Shown piece by piece: positions 56,936 through 64,000 of a DNA stretch of 64,000 nucleotides (position 1 is its first letter; every line of letters starts with the position of its first letter). Under the pieces are notes generated by a model. It was not told the DNA's origin. It saw only the letters and a list, made by a program, of their open reading frames with translations, and did no database searches. Source of the DNA: Yamagishiella unicocca (taxonomy: Eukaryota; Chlorophyta; Chlorophyceae; Chlamydomonadales; Volvocaceae); NCBI GenBank assembly GCA_003116995.1, contig BDSL01000149.1, forward strand, positions 120,620-184,619, in the 5' to 3' direction. The position numbers were made by a program, and so were the translations under genes.

Positions 56936-57036
56936 TTCTAATGTTGGGGATATATGCAGGTCCTGAAGGTTATTATAGTAGAGTGTTTGAGATTTTTAAT
57001 GGGTCTTTTGACATCATGAGACATCATGAGACATCA

Positions 57037-57726
57037 TTAGACACCGCACATGAGCGGAGGAAGCATGGATACATAGACAACGTGGTGAAATGTCCGGTCA
57101 GTTGCATCAGTAAGCATCTTAAAGAAGCGCATTGCGCGATCAACTCGCAGCGCTAAGTAAATATTATTAACATTATCGCGGTCAGTCCCATTACTCTCTA
57201 ATAGCTTTGCCTTGATGGGGTCATACCCGTAGACGTTAACTTTGTTACAGAGCTGCATGAAATTGTTTGTCATGTCTGCAAGGTCAATGCAGAATTTTTG
57301 AATTTCCTCGGGTCGGACAGTCGGAGTATTAGAAGAATTAAATGACGAATCTCCAAAGGCGTACCTTTTGTAAGGCGCTTTCCCATACCATCCCTCCAGG
57401 AACTGCTTGTAATAGGCCTTGTATAATGGAATCGTGTTGTAAGTCATTGGGTTAGCATCCAGGTAAGCCTTGAGCTTTGTGTCATATTGGTGTAGCGCTT
57501 CAGCAGCAATGATATTGTCCCTGATCCCATTAATGTAAATAATATTTACATCGTCAACAACCATTTTCCCGGTGTCACGCGCACCATCCATCACAGCGAT
57601 GACAGGGTACATCTTACGACACATCTGTTCAACCATGTAACACATTTCGGTCATGACCTGTAGGTAGTCCAAGTTGTATGGAATCCCGTCTCGCCCCATG
57701 TAATGCGCCAGGTCTATTGAGGTCAT
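57037..57726 (-). CDS. Unknown 229-residue protein
   Basis: ATG at 57726. Mixed helix with many tyrosines and methionines (YNLDYLQVMTEMCYMVEQMCRKMYPVIAVMDG; YKAYYKQFLEGWYG). No membrane segment is seen. It lies in a run of minus-strand genes with the next two and may be co-expressed. Family not recognised. Confidence 0.75.
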   Translation of the reverse strand: MTSIDLAHYMGRDGIPYNLDYLQVMTEMCYMVEQMCRKMYPVIAVMDGARDTGKMVVDDVNIIYINGIRDNIIAAEALHQYDTKLKAYLDANPMTYNTIPLYKAYYKQFLEGWYGKAPYKRYAFGDSSFNSSNTPTVRPEEIQKFCIDLADMTNNFMQLCNKVNVYGYDPIKAKLLESNGTDRDNVNNIYLALRVDRAMRFFKMLTDATDRTFHHVVYVSMLPPLMCGV

Positions 57727-57824
57727 TGTTCGTGTGTGTCTATGCGTTTTTGTCGATGTGATGGATATGATATATCGCTAACAATATATCTAACAGTATC
57801 AGACAACGGTGCGTAAAATTCGAT

Positions 57825-58283
57825 TTACAATCGTGTTATGACTTCATATTGCAACTTCCCAGAGAAATTGGTGTCTACAATGTTGTCACATGTCAATCGC
57901 ATTATTGAAGCATCATAGTTTAGCTTGAATGCGCCCAACCGAACAACAGGAACCGATTTCGTACGATACCATAGTGCATAATTCATCGTCTCACACTGAA
58001 GAATGGACTGTAATTTGATCAAGTACATCAAGATGTCGATGCAGCCATCATGAAACATCTCTTTCTCAACACCTGCAGCCAGCGGCGTGACATCAAATGC
58101 ATACATCCTGCCCATAAACTTGAATAGCATTGTGACTTTTGAAGTAGTCTCATCACCAAAGACTCGCACGGTAATATCACTGCCAAACACGTTGACAACA
58201 AACTCTTTCGCATATACATCTTCAAGTTCACGGTTGGTGTCTTCAATGTATCTGTCGAGCTCTTTGCTTGTCCTCCTCGACAT
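57825..58283 (-). CDS. Unknown 152-residue protein
   Basis: ATG at 58283. A helical start (KELDRYIEDTNRELEDVYAK) is followed by strands (EFVVNVFGSDITVRVFGDE, SKVTMLFKFMGRMYAF). No motif is recognised. The position, with two upstream-directed neighbours on the same strand, suggests a virus gene cluster. Confidence 0.75.
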   Translation of the reverse strand: MSRRTSKELDRYIEDTNRELEDVYAKEFVVNVFGSDITVRVFGDETTSKVTMLFKFMGRMYAFDVTPLAAGVEKEMFHDGCIDILMYLIKLQSILQCETMNYALWYRTKSVPVVRLGAFKLNYDASIMRLTCDNIVDTNFSGKLQYEVITRL

Positions 58284-58397
58284 GTTAGAGTTTAATGCGT
58301 GGTCACCCCTTTGGAATTATGAAGGATACAAGTAAGTTATGTACGTGCTTCAAATTCTTATACCGGGTCCTCTACTAGTTGAATGCTATCCCGGCCC

Positions 58398-58478
58398 CGG
58401 CGTTGTGCCCGTAATAATACACCCTTAAATCACTTTGTAAAACAAACTTAAGGTTTAGTTAATACAGGCACAACGCTG
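58398..58478. mobile_element. Family-1 MITE, full copy, TSD CCCGGCCC
   Basis: An 81-bp element starting CGGCGTTGTGCCCGTA (one change in the first five bases) and ending GCACAACGCTG, with perfect 8-bp flanks CCCGGCCC at 58390-58397 and 58479-58486. It lies in the spacer before the zinc-finger gene. Confidence 0.95.
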
Positions 58479-58570
58479 CCCGGCCCTGGCAGGCCCGTGT
58501 ACAAGTCCAAAACAGAACAATTATTCTCTGGTCAGTTGTTTATTAGGTGTTACCGTGTTGATCTACATAC

Positions 58571-59107
58571 ATGGTGATTAACAAGAATAAAATTGTGAAT
58601 TCGTGCCAAGGATGTAATAAGACTTATGAAAGCCCTTACAGCCTTAAAAAACACCAACGTAGGCAGCCTCTATGTGTGCACTGGATTAACATCAATTGCA
58701 CGACGACACATGAACAAACAGCGGAAGAGCATGTGGAACCAGAACGGTCGGAGTGGATGGAGAAAGCTACCCTACTAAAAACTTACGTCGATAATGTCCA
58801 TAGCAATGTCCACAGCAAAAGACACAGACAGACATTAGATACATCAGATATATCAGATAGCTTGTCTTGGAATCTACCCTGGGACGTGCATCAAAGCTGT
58901 GAAATCGATAAACAGCATTGCTTCATCTGTGACACCGTGTTTGCAAACAAAGGCAACCTTAACCGTCACTTTTCCACAAGTGTTATTTGCAGCAAATGGC
59001 GGATGTTTAAGGACCTCAGCGGTGTTTTTTCATTTGTCATCGGCCATTACAAACAAAACAAAAACCCTGCAGCACCCAAAGAAACCCTGCAAGCCTCAAA
59101 TGAATAG
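58571..59107 (+). CDS. C2H2-type zinc-finger protein
   Basis: 178 residues with two fingers: CQGCNKTYESPYSLKKHQRRQPLC (C2HC, residues about 13-36) and CFICDTVFANKGNLNRHFSTSVIC (C2HC, about 117-140). The linker is helical and charged. Both keep the phenylalanine/tyrosine, leucine and histidine positions of the classical finger, with the second histidine replaced by cysteine. It probably binds DNA or RNA. Confidence 0.85.
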   Translation: MVINKNKIVNSCQGCNKTYESPYSLKKHQRRQPLCVHWININCTTTHEQTAEEHVEPERSEWMEKATLLKTYVDNVHSNVHSKRHRQTLDTSDISDSLSWNLPWDVHQSCEIDKQHCFICDTVFANKGNLNRHFSTSVICSKWRMFKDLSGVFSFVIGHYKQNKNPAAPKETLQASNE

Positions 59108-59300
59108 AAAGAACTATGAGTGAATGAGTGAATGAGTGAATGAGTAAATGAGTGAGAATGAGTGAATGAGTGAGAATAAGTCGAGAAGTTATACGAATGA
59201 TTACATTGACTCCGTCTGTCTGTGTGCTATCTTTTTAAACGAGGATGGATAGTGCACAGAGCACAAGAGTTTGTTTTTAATTATATTTTACCCAACTATA

Positions 59301-60548
59301 ATGATGCATACAACAGGCAAAGAGACCAACGCATTGCATCATCCAGTGTCTCACATAACATTTTGTATTAATTCGAATAACCATGAATTTCCAATATTAT
59401 CATGGTGGGCTGCGCAAAGCTCCGGTACACCAAATCGCACCATGGTGGCCGAAGAAGCGGGACATCGCTTTGTATGGGGCTTGACGCCAAATTCTGGGAA
59501 AGTTAAATTCGATAGGTACACATGTTGGTCAGAAACAAAAGATATGGTCGTCGGTCTTATGGAGCAGCCGATTCTCATGGTTCATCTCTACATTAAAATT
59601 CTGAACGGAACAACGGGTATGATGGATGAGGTGACATTGACTGCCAAAAAAGAATACGAAAAATACTTTGATGTTTCCGGATTAAAGATTTACTATACAC
59701 GCAAGTTTTATGAAAGTGTCAAATGGGAATTATTTGGGGCCATGCCATACCGCAAACTCGCAACTGTGTCACTTCCGGGGGGTATGGAGACTGATATTCT
59801 CGAGGACGTTCGCCGCTTCTTGGGTGAACGAAAAATATACGAACGTATGGGACGCCCATACAAGCGCGTCTACTGTTTACATGGCCCCCCGGGGACTGGC
59901 AAGACATCCATAGTAACTGCTGTAGCCAGTGAGCTGCGTCAGCCGCTGGCTATATTCAATGTTGACAGCCTCCGTGATGACACATTTATCGAACTAGTAT
60001 CCAATCTTCCAAAAGGAGCAGTCATGCTTTTTGAGGATGTCGATGCCTTGTTCAAAACACGACATGATGAAGTCTCGAAAAAGAATAATGGTCAGCGAGC
60101 TCGTAATGCGACATCAGCAACTGGGGGTATGACATTTTCGACATTACTTAACGCACTTGATGGCATACTGCACCCAAATGGTACGCTAATATTTATGACA
60201 ACTAACCACCTAGATATGCTTGACTCTGCACTTCATCGTCCTGGTCGTGTAGATCGTCTCATCCACGTAGGCCTATCATCTGTCGACCAACGTATTGTGT
60301 TATGGAATTCAATGTTTCCTAAAGCAGCACCACCACCAATTCTGTCTAAGCAGAATTTACAGATATCACCAGCGTCTCTATCTGCCATACTCTTCGAATT
60401 GCGACATGAAGCATCGGCTGCATCAGCTTCTCGTAAGACCACAGACGCTATTATTCGGGCCAATAGCGCTCATTCCAAGAACGATGAGCAGCGGACGGAT
60501 GTTCGCAAGAGGAAATCTGCAAAGGAGAGGGTAAAACAAAGTCCATGA
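59301..60548 (+). CDS. AAA ATPase, BCS1-like
   Basis: 415 residues from ATG 59301. The AAA module has Walker A GPPGTGKT (near residue 197), Walker B MLFEDVDALF, sensor region FMTTNHLDML and an arginine-finger stretch HRPGRVDR. The N-terminal 180 residues include FDRYTCWSETKDM and VSLPGGMETDILEDVRRFL, a BCS1-type adaptor just before the ATPase core. BCS1-like ATPases translocate folded proteins in mitochondria; viral members occur in several NCLDVs and their substrate is unknown. The C-terminus is basic (KRKSAKERVKQ). Confidence 0.9.
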   Translation: MMHTTGKETNALHHPVSHITFCINSNNHEFPILSWWAAQSSGTPNRTMVAEEAGHRFVWGLTPNSGKVKFDRYTCWSETKDMVVGLMEQPILMVHLYIKILNGTTGMMDEVTLTAKKEYEKYFDVSGLKIYYTRKFYESVKWELFGAMPYRKLATVSLPGGMETDILEDVRRFLGERKIYERMGRPYKRVYCLHGPPGTGKTSIVTAVASELRQPLAIFNVDSLRDDTFIELVSNLPKGAVMLFEDVDALFKTRHDEVSKKNNGQRARNATSATGGMTFSTLLNALDGILHPNGTLIFMTTNHLDMLDSALHRPGRVDRLIHVGLSSVDQRIVLWNSMFPKAAPPPILSKQNLQISPASLSAILFELRHEASAASASRKTTDAIIRANSAHSKNDEQRTDVRKRKSAKERVKQSP

Positions 60549-60736
60549 GATGTTGACAGGAAGGAAATCATCATCAGACCATTTAGAGTGTGGGCAACTC
60601 GAGGAAGTATCCGTCTATCCATTAACAATAACAAACACAACACTCCTTACATGCCTTTGCAAAATGTTGTGAACAGGATCATTGTTCCTATCCGTGGAAA
60701 ATAAATTAAATAGTGGAACGGAAGTATACACTTCGA

Positions 60737-63700
60737 ATGTCCATCCTAGATTATAGCACAATTCTGACATCTCCCATCAACAGAACCGCTATTTACGATG
60801 ATGATGCATTACAAACCCTCACAAATGTAATCGTTAAGAGCGTCACATCTCTTAAGGATCAGCAATCACAACCGGTGGACCTAGTGTTGGGAGCTACAAG
60901 CAATGTCCAATTAGAGGCGGTCACGAGTGTACAGACACATGTCAAGGATACCGGATTGGTGAAGTTCTATGCTTCGACGGGTACTTCATCCGAGGAATTT
61001 CTGCGCATCTACAAGCCTATAACTACTGTTTCCAACGATATTTCCAACGATATACCACCTCATAATGTAATTGCGTCGGGGAGTAACATGTCTCTCATTC
61101 TCACGTCTGGAGATGCGGAGAAGACGGCGCAAATATCGGGTCTGACAATGATGAACACAGATCTGTACCAATACATCGCATCTACCGAGACCATCAAGAT
61201 GGATACCGTTGGTGTAACGATGAACAGCGTAGTCGCATCTGACCACGTATTTGCAAAGGACTTCAACCTTATCAAAACAAATCAAGGCTCCAGCAACGTC
61301 GGCGATATAGCTGGTTCAGGTTATAGCTTTCGAATGAATGATAAAAACCACCTCGAGCTCATCAAATACACCAAGTTTATTGAGGAGGGGAGATCCCGTG
61401 ATGTCTATGTCAAGGTCGCCACATTTGGCAATGCAAATATCTCACGCGACTATATCGTGATGTTCAGGACTACGACGCATTCCAAGCACATAATACTATT
61501 GACGCCTCATCCTCAACTATCCAACAGCAGCTCGACTCAGCTACCATAGCTGCAGTTGATGCCTCAACGGTGCCATGGATTGCTGGCGTACAAGGCGCCA
61601 TTGCCGCAAAGACAGACAGTCAAGGAAACACATACCTTGTGGGCGTCAATGGTCATGTAAGCACAACGGTGCCCTGGGTCGTCCCAACCACGCTATACAA
61701 TGCCGATGTCACGGTGTCGCCACTGATCATACACAATCCAACAGATGATGTCAAGTTATTCATAATAAAGTATGACTCGTCTGGTGTCATACTGTGGACA
61801 CGGGGTATTGCGGGCGGAGTGGCCTCGACTTCAAACAGCATACATTTGTTTCGATTCAAGAAATTACATTTCGATTGTCAGCAACGGAACAACCACGAAC
61901 AGCTTCCAAGTCACTTACCCAAACGCAACAAACTGTCGCAAAGACTTGCGCTGCAACTCCAAGTGGAAAAAATGCTGATATCGTCACTACTTTTTCTCAT
62001 AATGGTGAATTCATCGATATGGTACAAATATACGGAGTGGAGGCGAATGCATCCGATGCCACAAACGGAGACATGATGCCGGTTGGGAAATATGATGCGA
62101 ACAACAATTTGTATATCACTGGGGTATACGACAGGGCATCAACTCTAAACGTCATTAATTTTGACGGGCAAACATCATTCATTTCAATAACTGCAAGGAC
62201 GCCGGCATCTGTCCATAACAAGGTTGCATACATTGCGAAGTTCAATGCATCGAAGCGCGTTTTATGGATGGCATCGCCTGGATTCAAACGATGGAAGTCA
62301 AGCATCGGCATCGATGGATTAGGTAATATATATACGGCGGGTTATGCATACAAGGAATGCGAACCTGTGCTTAACGCAGATGGAACGACATCGAGTGTCA
62401 CTCTAGGTACATTCTTGTACTCGAATGACACAACAACATCATGTGTGTGGCGCTCCTAAAGTACAACTCAGCGGAGTGCACAGTGGACAGCAGGATCTGA
62501 CATGCCATATGTGAATGAGTACGATGCTCAGACGGGCGTGTGCATGTGGGCGGACTACGCGGTCACGGGCCTGACCGAGATACGGGACGTCGCGGGTGGC
62601 GCGGGCACGAAGGACACATACATACTCATGACCACCGGTCAGGAGGTCGCGACCGGTCAGGTCGTCACCTTTGCGGACTGGAGCACCGCCCCTATCCCAC
62701 CCGTCAAGACGCTGCTCATCAAAATCGTGCACGATCAGGGGGTTCCGACGCCGGCGCCTCTCCCCGCATCCCCTTACCCCGTGGGCTTCCTGTTCTCGCG
62801 CTTCGACAACACCGCGGACGGCTTCAGCATCAACAACAAAGACTTCTCGTGGTTTGCGGGCAAGACCTACAATGCGTCCGGTGTCGTACCTGCGATCACG
62901 AGCGCGTACTCATCGACTTCTACCTCTACCTTCACGCAGTACGGCGTCGCAGGCTACGGTGCCAATTTTGCTCTGCTGTTGCGGGGCTACTTCCGCCCGA
63001 GTCGAACAGGTACGTGGACCTTCACGCTGGTCGCGAACGACTACGCCATGATGTGGGTCGGTGCCTCGGCCGCCGCGCCGGGCACGAGCAACACCGCCAC
63101 GAACGCGCTGATGACCACGGACAGCACCAACTCCTACGATGCGTCTGCGAAGACGTCCGCGAGCATGTCGCTCGTCGCCAACCAGTACTACCCCGTCCTC
63201 ATCTACTACGGCCAGTCGGACGGGGACTCCGCGCTGAGCCTGACGTACCGAGGTCCTAGCGTCGCCAATTCGTCCGACGGCGTGGGGTACTACTTTTACG
63301 ACAGCAGCTGGTCGTCTCCCTATATACCCACCTCCGGCTTGCCCTCCAACGTCGTCCTGAACACGGGCACCAACGAGCTGCGCACGCTGGCCGACGGTGA
63401 CTGTGTCGCGAACTGGGGCGTCTTCGCCCAGTCAGTCGTGGGCAACCAGCCGAATTTCTACAATCAGAGCTCGAGCTGGCTGAACGGCGGGTACGTGTCC
63501 TTCAGCAACAGCCTCCGGAAGTTCATGTACACACCGTCCCCTGTGACCCTGAACATCGGCACCAACGGTGGCCTGTCATACGCGCTGCTCATCAAGTTCA
63601 AGGACGTCGTGACGTCAGAGCAGATATTGAGCAGCAGGCAGCAACGTGCTTTCCATCAGCAGGAGCATGAGCACGAACACCCTGGACTTCACGGGCAGCG

Positions 63701-64000
63701 CCGTATTGAACGCGGCGACCGCGCTCAACACGTGGTACATCTTTACGTACCGTCTGGACAATGCTGCAAAGCGTGTCACGATCAAGAGGGACAACGTGAC
63801 CTTACTGGACAACACGAGCGCGACAGCGAAGACGTTCAACGGCTCCGTGAGCATTGGATTGGGGTCCACCGCGACATCGAACGACGAGTCCGGCACGCTG
63901 TGGACGAGCGCGGACATAGGGGCTCTTATCGTGTATGACCGCGCCCTGACGACAGCGAGATGTCTCTTCTGTACACGTACGTCAGCAGCGGGTACGCGAC
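60737..64000 (+). pseudogene. Frameshifted adhesin-like gene: propeller repeats, PA14/GLEYA-like, LamG-like
   Basis: Coding potential continues from ATG 60737 to the window edge but changes phase at least five times (near 61470, 61850, 61950, 62450 and 63645), with a stop at 62457-62459. Pieces read: an N-terminal beta-rich part; repeats of the SBBP propeller type (DSQGNTYLVGVNGH, DANNNLYITGVYD, DGLGNIYTAGYAY); a PA14/GLEYA-like part (GYFRPSRTGTWTFTLVANDYA); and a LamG-like end (LNTWYIFTYRLDNAAKRVTI, GALIVYDRAL). This is the build of a fibre or adhesin. GC content rises sharply at about 62480, so the two halves have different histories. Most neighbours are intact, which argues against general sequencing error. 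Confidence 0.75.

Noticed and set aside
58332..58570. Leader intron before the zinc-finger gene (AA|GTAAGT at 58332)
   Set aside because: No convincing acceptor and the MITE lies between; unsupported.

Overview
The window looks like part of a large eukaryotic DNA virus of the Nucleocytoviricota type, either a free genome or a copy integrated in a eukaryote. It holds a densely packed set of genes on both strands with short gaps. Several are hallmark NCLDV functions: a fused RPB3/RPB11 RNA polymerase subunit, a three-domain mRNA capping enzyme, TFIIB, TFIIS, a Nudix decapping-type hydrolase with a zinc knuckle, PCNA, RNase H, a deoxynucleotide monophosphate kinase and a BCS1-like AAA ATPase. 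A gametolysin-type (M11) metalloprotease with a proline-rich, green-algal cell-wall style tail points to an algal host. No tRNA, rRNA, CRISPR array or bacterial operon signal was seen, and no major capsid, DNA polymerase or large RNA polymerase subunit lies in this window.

Layout. 1-9.1 kb: a gene cut by the window edge, RPB3/11, a glutaredoxin-like Q/N-rich protein, a GC-rich spliced F-box/ankyrin gene and a conserved-looking unknown. 9.4-16.7 kb: an unknown, a nucleotide kinase, membrane proteins, two divergent paralogues with different repeat tails, and an alpha/beta hydrolase. 16.7-25.6 kb: a spliced multi-zinc protein with a huge V/T/E tail, the metalloprotease, RNase H, an ankyrin fragment. 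26.6-31.6 kb: spliced PCNA, a tandem pair of tail-anchored proteins, a glycosyltransferase. 31.6-38.1 kb: an AT-rich island with a C-terminal-motor kinesin, a divergently placed coiled-coil protein and two decayed relatives sharing an N-terminal domain. 38.2-50.9 kb: capping enzyme, methyltransferase-like, membrane proteins, deaminase-like, spliced TFIIB, Nudix. 51-60.5 kb: a duplicated unknown, membrane proteins, TFIIS, zinc finger, AAA ATPase. 60.7-64 kb: a frameshifted adhesin-like gene running off the edge.

Three observations stand out. First, at least four genes (F-box/ankyrin, multi-zinc protein, PCNA, TFIIB) need GT-AG introns of 65-183 nt to be complete, which implies transcription where a spliceosome is available (the nucleus, or a host chromosome). 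Second, a miniature inverted-repeat element of about 81 bp with hAT-like ends (CAGCG) and 8-bp target duplications occurs in at least seven full or nearly full copies plus fragments. One has an identifiable empty site in a paralogous gene. Third, the kinesin locus may be a virus-encoded motor with a dedicated coiled-coil partner.

The transcription proteins (RPB3/11, TFIIB, TFIIS, capping enzyme, Nudix) would make and turn over viral mRNA. PCNA, RNase H and the dNMP kinase serve replication. The metalloprotease, glycosyltransferase, sequon-rich membrane protein and adhesin-like gene fit contact with an algal wall. Tandem-repeat expansion is widespread inside and between genes, and some genes are clearly decayed. 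Assignments rest on reading motifs by eye; no database search was possible.
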